Shown piece by piece: positions 1 to 8,709 of a stretch of DNA of 64,000 nucleotides. The notes under the pieces were generated by a model, which worked only from the letters and a program-made list of their open reading frames with translations, ran no database searches and was not told the origin of the DNA. Made by a program: the position numbers and the translations under genes. Source of the stretch: Dermatophilaceae bacterium Soc4.6 (lineage in GTDB: Bacteria > Actinomycetota > Actinomycetes > Actinomycetales > Dermatophilaceae); the NCBI GenBank assembly GCA_039889245.1, contig JAZGVH010000002.1:1240001-1304000 (forward strand), in the 5' to 3' direction. Each line of letters begins with the position of its first letter. The stretch's first letter is position 1.

Positions 1-158
1 ACGCTGCCGTCGACACGACCCGCCGACCTGGATGCCCACGGGGTGGAGCGGCTGCGGCGGATCAGCCCTCGTCGGATGGCGACGGCCACGGCGGAGGCGC
101 GCGAGTCGGCGTCGAGCTCGGTGAAGGACGGGCGACCGCCCTCCCCCTGCCTCGACAC
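1..158 (-). CDS. Possible divergent partial gene, unknown
   Basis: An open frame runs on the minus strand from a GTG at 158 off the left edge, about 52 codons without a stop and with strongly G/C third positions. It lies upstream of, and divergent from, the regulator whose well-supported start is at 229. The translated piece is Arg/Ser rich near the edge and I recognise no domain. The alternative is that this stretch is non-coding or a 5' extension of the regulator, because the plus-strand frame shares the same wobble positions. No good ribosome binding site precedes the GTG, so this is a weak call. Confidence 0.3.
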   Translation of the reverse strand, partial: MSRQGEGGRPSFTELDADSRASAVAVAIRRGLIRRSRSTPWASRSAGRVDGS

Positions 159-228
159 CTCTGCGTGGTTCGCGACTGCGACACTGGAGGCCAGACCCGG
201 AGACTGCCCGGGTCCGGCAGGAGGAGAC

Positions 229-1407
229 ATGGAACCCGACACGGTGCAGGCTGTCGCCGCCGGCGCAGCCGACGACGCCGGAGGCATCGACGAGGGCCTG
301 CTCGGCTCGTTCCTCACCATCGTCGTCGAGGCGGCCACGTCGGGGCGGCGGCTGCGCGCCGGCGAGCTGCGGGCCTGCGGGGAGCGTGGGTCGGCGGCCG
401 CCCAGGCCGGGGTGCCGCTGCGCGCACTCATCGACCTCTACCTCTCTGCGTGCTGGCGGCTGTGGGAGCGCCTCGACGTGGTGCTCGAGGGGGACGCCGC
501 GCAGGTGCGGGCCGCCGGGCTCGCCGTCCTCCGGGCCTCGGACGACGCCGTCGCCGCGCTCGCCGAGGGCTTCCAGCTGGCCCGCAACGACCTCTCCCGC
601 CAGCAGGAGTCGACCCGTCGCGAGCTGTTCGACACGCTGCTCGCCGGCGGACCGGCCGCGGCCGCCGTCACCGGGCGTGCCGCCGACCTCGGCCTCGACC
701 TCACCAGCCCGCACGCCGTGCTCGTAGCGCGGCACGAGCGCACCTTCGACGACCCGTCCGCCGTGTCGGTGCCACGCCAGCTCGAGCGCGCGCTGGCCGG
801 CCGGCACGGCGACGCGAATCCCGTTGTGGCGGTGAAGAACGGGCTGCTGGTCTGCATCTTCGCCGCCCCCGACCCCTCGAGCACCGAGCTGGTGGGCCGG
901 CGGTTGGGCACGGTGCTGGCCAAGGCCCTGCCGGGTGGGACGGCAGGGCGCAGCTGGCAGGCCGCCGTGGGGCGCAGCCTGGCCGGTGCCATGTCGGTGC
1001 GGGTGTCCTATGAGCAGGCGTGCAGCGCGCTGGATCTCGCCGAGCGGCTGCGGCTGCCCACGCCGGTCGTCGACGTCTCCGAGCTCGTGATCTACCAGGT
1101 GCTGCTGCGAGACCGGGCCGCGGTCAACGAGCTCGTCACCACCGTGCTGGGCCCGCTGACCACGGCTCGGGGTGGGGCGGGTCCGCTGCTGCAGACTCTC
1201 GACGCGTACTACGCCACCGGCGGGGTCTCGACCGCAGCGGCCGCGCGGCTGCACCTGTCCGTGCGGGCCGTCACCTACCGGCTGCAGCGGGTGGGCGAGC
1301 TGCTGGGCACCAACCCCACAGACCCGGCGCACCGCTTCACGCTGCAGGCTGCCGTGCTCGCGGCCCGGCTGCTGCGCTGGCCGGAGGTCGCGCTCGAGCC
1401 GTCGTGA
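229..1407 (+). CDS. PucR/CdaR-family helix-turn-helix regulator
   Basis: This is a 392-residue transcriptional regulator of the PucR/CdaR type. The C-terminal ~60 residues (about 328-385) form the family helix-turn-helix: a DAYYATGG-like entry, AAAARLHLSVRAVTYRLQRV, then the LLG...D..HRF ending. The middle is a degenerate GGDEF-like sensory region (about 130-300). I chose the ATG at 229 because GGAGGAG lies just upstream; the frame stays open to 43, but the extra residues are low-complexity and fit no domain. The effector is unknown. The neighbour downstream is a TerC-like membrane protein, and a perfect dyad sits between the two genes. Regulation of that neighbour is possible but not shown. 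Confidence 0.85.
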   Translation: MEPDTVQAVAAGAADDAGGIDEGLLGSFLTIVVEAATSGRRLRAGELRACGERGSAAAQAGVPLRALIDLYLSACWRLWERLDVVLEGDAAQVRAAGLAVLRASDDAVAALAEGFQLARNDLSRQQESTRRELFDTLLAGGPAAAAVTGRAADLGLDLTSPHAVLVARHERTFDDPSAVSVPRQLERALAGRHGDANPVVAVKNGLLVCIFAAPDPSSTELVGRRLGTVLAKALPGGTAGRSWQAAVGRSLAGAMSVRVSYEQACSALDLAERLRLPTPVVDVSELVIYQVLLRDRAAVNELVTTVLGPLTTARGGAGPLLQTLDAYYATGGVSTAAAARLHLSVRAVTYRLQRVGELLGTNPTDPAHRFTLQAAVLAARLLRWPEVALEPS

Positions 1408-1421
1408 CTCCCACCCCCCAG

Positions 1422-1440
1422 GTTGCCGACCGTCGGCAAC
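1422..1440. promoter_or_regulatory. Perfect 9-1-9 inverted repeat upstream of terC-like gene
   Basis: GTTGCCGAC, one C, then GTCGGCAAC: a perfect 9-bp dyad 14 bp after the regulator's stop codon and 111 bp before the next start codon. It could be an operator or a short hairpin. There is no T-tract, so a classic intrinsic terminator is less likely. Confidence 0.4.
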
Positions 1441-1551
1441 ATCGGCCGGTGCACGCGTCCGGCCGTCGACCCTGCCGGCAGCCGCCTCGCCGGTGATCCT
1501 TGAGGGGAGCGCAGCACTCCTGCACCGACCCTGACGCACAAGGAGAATCCC

Positions 1552-2583
1552 GTGTACGACGTCCCCACCTGGCTCTGGATCGGCTTCGCGGCGACCGTGG
1601 CCGTGGCCCTGGTCATCGACCTCGTGGCCCACCGTGACGACCACGTCATCGGCTTCACGGAGGCCGCCCGCTGGAGCGTCGGCTGGGTGGGCCTGGCGGT
1701 TGTCTTCGGCGTCGTCGTCTGGATCTTCGTCGAGCCGGCGATGGTCACCGACGCCGCCGGGGCCATGGTGCCCGCGACGACCGAGAGCGCCGGCGTGCAA
1801 TACTTCACCGCGTGGCTGCTCGAGAAGAGCCTGTCGGTCGACAACCTCTTCGTCTTCGCGCTGATCTTCGCCTACTTCAGGGTGCCCGCGAAGTACCAGC
1901 ACCGCGTGCTGTTCTTCGGGGTCATCGGTGCCCTGGTCTTCCGGGCCATCTTCCTCGCCCTGGGCGTGCAGATCGTCGAGCGCTTCTCCCCGGTGCTGTT
2001 CCTCTTCGCTGCGGTCCTGCTCTACAGCGCGTGGAAGCTGGTCAAGGGTGAGGACGACGACTACGACCCGTCGACCTCCTTCGCCCTCCGGGCGATGCGC
2101 ACGGTCATCCCGATGAAGGACGAGTACCACGGCACGAAGTTCTTCCTCAAGGAGGCCGGCAAGCGCTATGGCACGCCGCTGCTCGCCGTCGTCGTCGCCA
2201 TCGAGGCCGCTGACCTGGTCTTCGCCGTCGACAGCGTGCCCGCCGTGCTGGCCGTCAGCTCCGACTCGTTCATCGTCTACACCTCGAACGCCTTCGCCAT
2301 CCTCGGCCTGCGGGCGCTCTACTTCCTGCTGGCCGGTCTGCTCGACAGGTTCCACTACCTGGGCAAGGGCCTGGCCCTCATCCTCGCCTTCATCGGCGTC
2401 AAGCTGATCCTGCAGGCCAGCCACGAGAACTTCTCCACCTCCATCCCGCAGATCCCCTCGCTGGCCAGCCTGGCCGTCATCGTCGTGGTGCTGGCCGCCT
2501 CGATCGTCCTCAGCCTCACGCGACCGTTGCCGCTCGCGCAGTCCGCGGACGACTCCGAGAAGGCCACTACTCTCGACGGATGA
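1552..2583 (+). CDS. TerC/Alx-family integral membrane protein
   Basis: This 343-residue polytopic membrane protein has the two TerC family signatures: EKSLSVDNLF at residues 91-100 and AIEAADLVFAVDSVP at 216-230. Their acidic residues in membrane helices are thought to bind or conduct metal. About nine hydrophobic segments are visible. Family members (TerC, Alx/MeeF) are linked to Mn export, metal loading of secreted proteins or tellurite resistance; I cannot tell which applies here. The start is a GTG at 1552 with AAGGAG upstream. The stop overlaps the next start by ATGA, so the two are likely co-translated. I see no convincing manganese riboswitch in the 144-bp leader. Confidence 0.88.
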   Translation: MYDVPTWLWIGFAATVAVALVIDLVAHRDDHVIGFTEAARWSVGWVGLAVVFGVVVWIFVEPAMVTDAAGAMVPATTESAGVQYFTAWLLEKSLSVDNLFVFALIFAYFRVPAKYQHRVLFFGVIGALVFRAIFLALGVQIVERFSPVLFLFAAVLLYSAWKLVKGEDDDYDPSTSFALRAMRTVIPMKDEYHGTKFFLKEAGKRYGTPLLAVVVAIEAADLVFAVDSVPAVLAVSSDSFIVYTSNAFAILGLRALYFLLAGLLDRFHYLGKGLALILAFIGVKLILQASHENFSTSIPQIPSLASLAVIVVVLAASIVLSLTRPLPLAQSADDSEKATTLDG

Positions 2584-3278
2584 GGATCCAGGAGCTCGAC
2601 TGGGGCGACACCCCGTGGGGTCCCATCAGCCTTCGCCGGCGATGGGACCCCGTCACGCAGCAGGACGTCCACGAGGTCAAGCTGGGCGACGACTTCCTCA
2701 TGTCGAGCCAGTTCACCACCGGGGAGCAGGAGCTGGCCCGGCTCGGGCTCGCGGCAGTGACCGGTGCGCCGCTGACGGTCCTGGTCGGGGGGCTGGGGCT
2801 CGGCTACACCGCGGCAGCCGCCCTCGAGGACGCCCGCGTCACCGAGCTGACCGTGGTCGAGGCCCTGCCGCAGGTGGTCTCGTGGCACGAGCGCGACCTG
2901 CTGCCCGACACCGAGGGGCTCGCCGCGGACCCGCGCGTGCGGCTCGTGCTCGACGACTTCTTCGCGATGGTCCGCGAGGGCCGGGCCGACCGCACCTACG
3001 ACGCGGTGCTGCTCGACATCGACCACGCCCCCGACTGGCTGCTCCGCGAGGACCACGGCGACCTCTACACGGCGCAGGGCTTCGTCCGGGTCGCCGCGAT
3101 GATCGCCGACGGCGGCGCGTTCGCGCTGTGGTCCGACGAGCCACCTGTGCCGGAGGTCGTCTCGCGGCTGGGTGAGGCCTTCGGGCAGGCAGACGCGCGC
3201 GTCGTGACCTTTGCCAACCCGCTGACGGGTGGGGAGTCGGCCAACACGATCTACCTCGCGGTCTCGCCGCTGCGCTGA
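2580..3278 (+). CDS. Spermidine-synthase-like SAM-dependent methyltransferase-fold protein
   Basis: This 232-residue protein has a class I SAM-binding core. The motif I-like loop VLVGGLGLGYTAAAAL lies around residues 62-77, an acidic end of strand 2 (TVVEAL) follows, and a YDAVLLDIDHAP segment around 140-150 corresponds to the motif where spermidine synthases bind substrate. Such proteins are often annotated as spermidine synthase or a fused-MFS-type synthase domain. Whether it aminopropylates or methylates anything is unknown. It starts at an ATG inside the stop of the TerC-like gene (ATGA), which suggests one transcript. It is convergent with the epimerase gene. Confidence 0.75.
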   Translation: MRIQELDWGDTPWGPISLRRRWDPVTQQDVHEVKLGDDFLMSSQFTTGEQELARLGLAAVTGAPLTVLVGGLGLGYTAAAALEDARVTELTVVEALPQVVSWHERDLLPDTEGLAADPRVRLVLDDFFAMVREGRADRTYDAVLLDIDHAPDWLLREDHGDLYTAQGFVRVAAMIADGGAFALWSDEPPVPEVVSRLGEAFGQADARVVTFANPLTGGESANTIYLAVSPLR

Positions 3279-3299
3279 GGCCGCGCGGCAGGCAGCGTG

Positions 3300-4205
3300 C
3301 TAGCGGATCCCCGCCCCCGGATCGGGCAGTACGTCCCGCCACGAGTGCTGCGGCTCGTAGCCGAGCAGCCGGCGGGCCTTGTCGATCGAGTAGAAGGTCT
3401 CGTCGCGCCCCATCGGCCGCCGCAGCTCCACCCCGTCGTAGAAGCGGGCCCGGACCTCGTCGGTGGTCGCCGCGACCGACAGGTCGGCGTTGGCGACGTT
3501 GAAGACCTCGTAACCGAGACCGTCGACCTCGAGGCAGCGAGCCACCAGCTGGCCGAGGTCACGGGTGTCGATGTAGGCGAAGACGTTGCGCCGCCGCAGC
3601 GCCGGGTCCGCCAGGAACGCCGGGAACATCTCGGCATACTCGTGCGGCTCGATCACGTTGTTGATCCGCAGCCCGTAGACGTCGGCGCCGGTGCGCGCCT
3701 GGAAGGAGCGGGCGGTGACCTCCCCCGCCACCTTCGACATCGCGTACGAGTCCTCGGGCACCGTGGGGTGCTCCTCGTCGACCGGCACGTAGAGCGGTCG
3801 CCGCTCGCCCTGCGCGAAGCAGATGCCGTAGGTCGTCTCGGACGAGGCGAGGACGACCTTGCGCACCCCCAGCCGGGTCGCAGCCTCGAGGACGTTGTAG
3901 GTGCTGAGCACGTTGGTCGCATACGTCCGCGCGTCGGAGGTGAGCAGGATCGCGGGCACCGCCGCGAAGTGCACCACCGCGTCGTATGAAGGCGCCTGCG
4001 CCGGCTCGAGCTCCTGTGCCCTCGCCAGCCCCGCGAGCGCCGAGTAGGTCTCGCCGAGGTCGGTCAGGTCGACCCGGAGGTCGGCGACGGACGGGTGACC
4101 CAGCGGGACGAGGTCGGCGTTGGTGACCGCGTGGCCCTGGTCGGCGAGGTGGGCCGCGACGTGCTTGCCGGCCTTGCCGCTGCCGCCGGTGAAGAAGATG
4201 CGCAC
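3300..4205 (-). CDS. NAD(P)-dependent epimerase/dehydratase (extended SDR)
   Basis: This 301-residue extended short-chain dehydrogenase begins with the Rossmann motif TGGSGKAGKHV (residues 6-16). It has the catalytic set: a Ser in VLASSETTYG and a YAMSK motif (YxxxK). It resembles UDP-glucose-4-epimerase-like nucleotide-sugar or polyhydroxy-acid dehydrogenases; the substrate cannot be read from sequence. It starts 6 bp downstream of the end of the RNase J gene on the same strand, so the two are probably co-transcribed. The 3' end is convergent with the methyltransferase-like gene. Confidence 0.85.
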   Translation of the reverse strand: MRIFFTGGSGKAGKHVAAHLADQGHAVTNADLVPLGHPSVADLRVDLTDLGETYSALAGLARAQELEPAQAPSYDAVVHFAAVPAILLTSDARTYATNVLSTYNVLEAATRLGVRKVVLASSETTYGICFAQGERRPLYVPVDEEHPTVPEDSYAMSKVAGEVTARSFQARTGADVYGLRINNVIEPHEYAEMFPAFLADPALRRRNVFAYIDTRDLGQLVARCLEVDGLGYEVFNVANADLSVAATTDEVRARFYDGVELRRPMGRDETFYSIDKARRLLGYEPQHSWRDVLPDPGAGIR

Positions 4206-4211
4206 GGGTGC

Positions 4212-5909
4212 TCAGGCGTCGACGATGACCGGGATGACCAGCGGGCTGCGGCGATGGGTGCGGTTGGCCCAGCCCGACAGCGCCCGACGCACGAGGTCCT
4301 CGATCTGCGCGAGGTCGTCGATGCCGTCCTTGGTCGCCTTGGTCAGCGCCTGCTGGATCGACGGCGTGGCCGCCGAGAAGTCCATCAGCTCGGGCGGGAA
4401 GCCGTGCGCCAGGTAGTCGGGCGGCTCGGTCAGTGCGCCGGTGTCGGGGTCGACGATGCACACGACGGTGACCACGCCCTCCTCGGCCAGGGTGCGCCGC
4501 ACGTGCAGGGTCTCCTCGGTCGCGCCCCCGACGGTCATCGCATCGACGTAGACCAGCCCGGCGGGCACCGTGCCGGTGATCGTGGCCCGGCCGTCGACGA
4601 GGTCGATGACGCTGCCGTCCTGGGCGATGAGCACCCGGTCGGCGTCGATGCCGGTGCGGATGGCGATGTCGGCGTTCGCCCGGAGGTGACGCCACTCGCC
4701 GTGCACGGGCAGCACGTTCTTGGGCCGGATGATGTTGAAGCAGTAGGCGAGCTCGCCGGCACTCGCGTGGCCGGAGACGTGGACCTTGGCGTTGCCCTTG
4801 TGCACCACGTTGGCGCCCCAGCGGGTGAGCTCGTTGATGACGTGGTAGATCGCGTTCTCGTTGCCCGGGATCAGCGAGCTGGCCATCAGCACGGTGTCGC
4901 CGGCGGTGATGCTGACCTGGTGGTCGCGGTTGGCCATCCGGGCGAGGGCTGCCATCGGCTCACCCTGCGAGCCGGTGGCCACGATCGTCACCTGGTCGGG
5001 CCGCAGGCGGTCGAGCGCGCGCAGGTCCTTGACGACCAGCCCGTCGGGGATCGTGAGGTAGCCGAGCTCGCGGGCGATGCCCATGTTGCGCACCATCGAG
5101 CGCCCGACGAACGCGACCTTGCGGTGGTGGCGCTGGGCGGCGTCGAGGATCTGCTGGATGCGGTGCACGTGGCTGGCGAAGCTCGAGACGATGACCCGCC
5201 CGGTGGTGGTGCGGAAGACCGTGTCGATCGCCGGGGCGAGCTCGCCCTCCGAGACGGTGAAGCCGGGGACCTCGGCGTTGGTGGAGTCGACGAGGAAGAG
5301 GTCGACCCCCTCCTCGCCCAGCCGGGCGAAGGCGCGCAGGTCGGTGATCCGACCGTCGAGGGGGAACTGGTCCATCTTGAAGTCGCCGGTGCACAGCACG
5401 AGGCCCGCCGAGGTGCGGATGGCCACAGCCAGACCGTCGGGGATGGAGTGGTTCACCGCGACGAACTCGCAGTCGAAGGGACCGAACGGGCGCCGGTCAC
5501 CCTCGGTGACGACGACGCTCACCGGCTTGATGCGGTGCTCGACCAGCTTGGCCTCGAGCAGGGCCAGGGTCAGGCGGGAGCCGACCACGGGGATGTCGGG
5601 ACGCTCGCGCAGCAGGTAGGGCACCCCGCCGATGTGGTCCTCGTGACCGTGGGTGAGCACGATCGCGTCGACCTTGTCGAGCCGGTCACGGATCCAGGTG
5701 AAGTCGGGCAGGATCACGTCGACACCGGGCTGGTGCTCGTCGGGGAAGAGCACCCCGCAGTCGACGATGAGCAGGCGCCCGGCGTGCTCGAAGACGGTCA
5801 TGTTGCGACCGATCTCGCCGAGCCCGCCGAGGGGCACGACGCGGAGGCCGTCCCGCGGAAGCGGCGGGAGGGTGTCGCCGCTGCGCCGGCGTGGCCCGCG
5901 GCGGCTCAT
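4212..5909 (-). CDS. rnj: Ribonuclease J
   Basis: RNase J is a zinc metallo-beta-lactamase/beta-CASP nuclease with endonuclease and 5'-3' exonuclease activity in RNA maturation and decay. The metal motif THGHEDH is at residues 86-92. Downstream are CTGDFKMD, the beta-CASP region (VIVSSFASHVHRIQQ, ATGSQGEP) and the late SGHAS motif. I chose the ATG at 5909, giving 565 residues, the usual family length; a GTG at 5939 would add 10 residues of low-complexity sequence. The short gap to the downstream epimerase suggests a bicistronic message. Confidence 0.95.
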   Translation of the reverse strand: MSRRGPRRRSGDTLPPLPRDGLRVVPLGGLGEIGRNMTVFEHAGRLLIVDCGVLFPDEHQPGVDVILPDFTWIRDRLDKVDAIVLTHGHEDHIGGVPYLLRERPDIPVVGSRLTLALLEAKLVEHRIKPVSVVVTEGDRRPFGPFDCEFVAVNHSIPDGLAVAIRTSAGLVLCTGDFKMDQFPLDGRITDLRAFARLGEEGVDLFLVDSTNAEVPGFTVSEGELAPAIDTVFRTTTGRVIVSSFASHVHRIQQILDAAQRHHRKVAFVGRSMVRNMGIARELGYLTIPDGLVVKDLRALDRLRPDQVTIVATGSQGEPMAALARMANRDHQVSITAGDTVLMASSLIPGNENAIYHVINELTRWGANVVHKGNAKVHVSGHASAGELAYCFNIIRPKNVLPVHGEWRHLRANADIAIRTGIDADRVLIAQDGSVIDLVDGRATITGTVPAGLVYVDAMTVGGATEETLHVRRTLAEEGVVTVVCIVDPDTGALTEPPDYLAHGFPPELMDFSAATPSIQQALTKATKDGIDDLAQIEDLVRRALSGWANRTHRRSPLVIPVIVDA

Positions 5910-6099
5910 CGCCCGACTCCCGCCCCGGGCAGGGGGCACGACGGCGAGAGGGGGGCGTGCTGCGGGGTGCTCACGGGATTCTCCGATGACTCAGGACAGG
6001 GGTGGGAGGGCTCGGGGCGACGTGCCGGGGCCCTTCAGTTTCCCCCATCTTGGCAGGACCGGGACGACGGGCGGTCACGCGGCCTCCGTGGTGGCCCCC

Positions 6100-7344
6100 T
6101 CAGCCGCGCACGACCCCCTCGGAGACGAGGGCTTCGACCCGCTCGGGTGACAGGCCCATCGCGGCGAGCAGGTCTCGCGTGTGCTCTCCGTACGTGGGGC
6201 TGGCGTGCCGCAGCGTCGTGGGGGTGCCCGACAGCTTGAGCGGCGATCCGAGCGTGCGCAGGGGGCCGAGCCGGCTGTGCGGCAGGTCCACCACCATGTC
6301 GCGCGCCAGGACCTGCTCCTGGGCCAGGGCCTCGGGCACCTCGTGCACCGGCCCCGCCGGCACCCCGGCCTCCTCGAGCAGCTGCGCCCACTGCGTGGAC
6401 GAGCGGGCGAGGAAGGCCGCCTCGACGAGCGGGAGGAGCTCGTCGCGGTGGCGGACCCGGTCGGGGTTGGTGGCGAACCGCGGGTCGTCCGCGAGGTGGC
6501 CCAACCCCACCACCGGCGCGAACCGACGCCACAGCGAGTCGTTGCCCACGGCCACCATGAGGTCGCCGTCCGAGGTCCGGAACGACTGGTAGGGGACGAT
6601 GTTGGGGTGGGCCGAGCCGTGGCGGTGCGGCCGCTCGCCCGTCGCGAAGAAGTTCTGCGCGGCATACGTCAGCCACGACATCTGGCCGTCGAGCAGGGCG
6701 ATGTCGACCTGCTGGCCCTGCCCGGTGGCCTCGCGCGACCGCAGGGCCGCGAGCACGCCGATGGTCACCCACATCCCGGCGCCGAGGTCGGCGGAGGCCA
6801 CGCCGAACCGCACCGGCTCGCCGCCCGCCGGGCCGGTGATGCCCATCACCCCGGACATGGCCTGGGCGATCGCGTCGTAGCCCGCCCGCGTGCTCTCGGG
6901 GCCGGTCTGCCCGAAGCCGCTGACCGACCCGTAGACCAGCCGCGGGTTGAGGGCCGACAGCTGCGGCCACCCCAGGCCGAGACGCTGCGCCGTGCCCGGA
7001 CGGAAGTTCTCGAGGACGACGTCGGCGCTGACCGCGAGACGGCGCACGAGACCCCGCCCCACCTGCGCCTTGAGGTCGACCGCGAGGGAGCGCTTGTTGC
7101 GGTTGACCGAGTGGTAGTAGGCCGCGTCGTCGCCCTGGAACGGCGGCCCCCAGCGGCGGGTGTCGTCACCGCCGTGGGTGTCCTCGACCTTGATGACGTC
7201 GGCTCCGAGGTCGGCCAGCACCATCGACGCGAAGGGGCCCGACAGGATGCGGGTGAGGTCGAGGACCCGCAGCCCGGCCAGCGCCCCCTCGTGGTGGGCC
7301 CAGGCGGCCTCGACGTCGAGGTCGTCGTCCGGAGTCGTCGGCAT
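6100..7344 (-). CDS. CaiB/BaiF-family (class III) CoA transferase
   Basis: This 414-residue protein moves CoA between carboxylic acids. It has the family N-terminal segment GLRVLDLTRILSGPFASMVL with LADLGADVIKVE, and the LLDGQMSWL segment that carries the catalytic aspartate in this class. The later segment HPNIVPYQSF is also typical. The ATG at 7344 is chosen because GGAAGG lies 7 bp upstream; a longer frame to 7434 adds a low-complexity Pro/Gly leader. The substrate is unknown (formyl-CoA, carnitine or 2-methylacyl types share this fold). It is transcribed divergently from an MFS permease gene with 93 bp between starts. Confidence 0.9.
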   Translation of the reverse strand: MPTTPDDDLDVEAAWAHHEGALAGLRVLDLTRILSGPFASMVLADLGADVIKVEDTHGGDDTRRWGPPFQGDDAAYYHSVNRNKRSLAVDLKAQVGRGLVRRLAVSADVVLENFRPGTAQRLGLGWPQLSALNPRLVYGSVSGFGQTGPESTRAGYDAIAQAMSGVMGITGPAGGEPVRFGVASADLGAGMWVTIGVLAALRSREATGQGQQVDIALLDGQMSWLTYAAQNFFATGERPHRHGSAHPNIVPYQSFRTSDGDLMVAVGNDSLWRRFAPVVGLGHLADDPRFATNPDRVRHRDELLPLVEAAFLARSSTQWAQLLEEAGVPAGPVHEVPEALAQEQVLARDMVVDLPHSRLGPLRTLGSPLKLSGTPTTLRHASPTYGEHTRDLLAAMGLSPERVEALVSEGVVRG

Positions 7345-7437
7345 GCGCCACCTTCCCACAGGGCACCGGCTCCCTCCGCCGACCCTCCCTGTCGGCGGCG
7401 CGGGAAGAGGGGCGGGCGGGTGGCTGTTGGCCACCGC

Positions 7438-8655
7438 GTGAGCACTGACGCCGAGCGACCAGCGATCCCCGGCGAGCTCAAGGTCCTGGTCGCAGCGGCG
7501 TTCGTGATCGCCATCGGCTTCGGCCTGGTGTCGCCCGTGCTGCCCGCCTACGCCCGCAGCTTCGACGTCGGCGTGGCCGCCGCCTCCCTCGTGGTGTCGG
7601 CCTTCGCCTTCTTCCGGCTGGTGTTCGCCCCCGCGGGCGGGGCGCTGGTGACCCGCCTCGGCGAGCGACCCGTCTACCTGACGGGCCTGCTGATCGTCGC
7701 CGCATCGTCCCTGGCGACGGCGTTCGCCGGCTCCTACGCGCAGCTGCTGGTGCTGCGCGGCCTCGGAGGCATCGGCTCGACGATGTTCACCGTGTCGGCC
7801 CTGGCCCTCCTGGTGCGGCTGTCACCACCGGCCATTCGCGGGCGCGTCTCGTCGGCCTACGCGAGCTCGTTCCTCATCGGCGGCATGGTGGGGCCGGTGG
7901 TCGGTGGGGCGCTGGCGACCTTCGGCCTGCGCCTGCCGTTCATCGCGTATGCCGTCGCGCTGGTCCTGGCGGCGGCGCTGGTGGCCGTCCGGCTGAACGG
8001 TGCCTCGCTGCGGCCACCACCGGACCAGCCCGTCCTCCCGCCGATGCGCCTGTCGGAGGCGCTGGCTCACCACTCCTACCGGGCGGCGCTGGCCAGCGCC
8101 TTCGCCAACGGCTGGTCCAACTTCGGGGTGCGCGTAGCGGTGCTGCCGCAGTTCGCCGTGGCCCTCTACGACGCCACCTGGGTCGCCGGGGTCGTGCTGG
8201 CGGTCGCCGCGGTGGGCACTGCCGCCACGCTGCAGGTCTCCGGACGGGTGGCCGACACGCGCGGTCGGCGCCCGCTGGTGGTCGTCGGGCTGCTGGTGAC
8301 CGCGGTGGGGCTGGGCCTGATCGGCCTCAGCAGCGACCTCGCCGTGCTGCTGCTGCTGTCGGCGGTGAGCGGGGTGGGCGCGGGCCTGGTCAACCCCGGC
8401 CAGCAGGCCACCGTGGCCGACGTGGTCGGCTCGGACCGCCGCGGTGGCCCGGTGCTCGCGACCTTCCAGATGGCGCAGGACGCAGGGGCCATCGTGGGGC
8501 CGGTGCTGATCGGTGTGGTCGCCGACCGGGCCGGCTTCGCCTGGGCCTTCGGGCTGACCGGAGTGGTCAGCCTGCTGGCGGTCATCCCCTGGCTGAGCGC
8601 CCCCGAGACGCTGGTGCCCAGCCCGACAGCGGGGCCACCCGCTCCGGCTGGGTAG
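7438..8655 (+). CDS. MFS transporter
   Basis: This 405-residue major facilitator superfamily permease has about 12 hydrophobic segments. A motif-A-like loop lies between helices 2 and 3 (TRLGERPVYLTG) and a second between helices 8 and 9 (VADTRGRRPLVVV). The arrangement resembles drug or sugar efflux permeases of the DHA1 type. The GTG at 7438 is chosen because residues upstream in the same frame run antisense through the CoA-transferase gene and are not a real protein. The stop lies inside a long palindrome shared with the convergent cbs gene. No substrate can be inferred. Confidence 0.85.
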   Translation: MSTDAERPAIPGELKVLVAAAFVIAIGFGLVSPVLPAYARSFDVGVAAASLVVSAFAFFRLVFAPAGGALVTRLGERPVYLTGLLIVAASSLATAFAGSYAQLLVLRGLGGIGSTMFTVSALALLVRLSPPAIRGRVSSAYASSFLIGGMVGPVVGGALATFGLRLPFIAYAVALVLAAALVAVRLNGASLRPPPDQPVLPPMRLSEALAHHSYRAALASAFANGWSNFGVRVAVLPQFAVALYDATWVAGVVLAVAAVGTAATLQVSGRVADTRGRRPLVVVGLLVTAVGLGLIGLSSDLAVLLLLSAVSGVGAGLVNPGQQATVADVVGSDRRGGPVLATFQMAQDAGAIVGPVLIGVVADRAGFAWAFGLTGVVSLLAVIPWLSAPETLVPSPTAGPPAPAG

Positions 8656-8703
8656 TCGAAGAATCACCCCTCCCGCCGCGTGGAGGGGTGATTCTGCGAC
8701 TAC
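8652..8703. terminator. Bidirectional terminator-like long palindrome
   Basis: The outer arms GTAGTCG/CGACTAC (8652-8658, 8697-8703) enclose AGAATCACCCCTCC/GGAGGGGTGATTCT (8660-8673, 8682-8695). One A·G mismatch separates them and the loop is 8 nt. It lies between two convergent genes and covers the MFS stop codon. No long T-tract follows. Confidence 0.7.
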
Positions 8704-8709
8704 CTGAGG

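Noticed and set aside
43-228. An upstream extension of the PucR-type regulator
   Set aside because: Residues are low-complexity, and a GGAGGAG ribosome binding site precedes the ATG at 229.
1441-1551. A manganese (yybP-ykoY) riboswitch before the TerC-like gene
   Set aside because: A GGGGAG string and a small hairpin are present, but I could not fit the conserved two-loop aptamer core.
4095-6239. A 714-codon plus-strand open frame antisense to RNase J
   Set aside because: It is a shadow of the GC-rich rnj gene: composition is Val/Gly/Asp-heavy and shows no domain, while the minus strand has all RNase J motifs.
6181-7437. A long N-terminal extension of the MFS permease
   Set aside because: That part is antisense to the CoA-transferase gene and reads as shadow protein; the membrane protein starts at the GTG at 7438.
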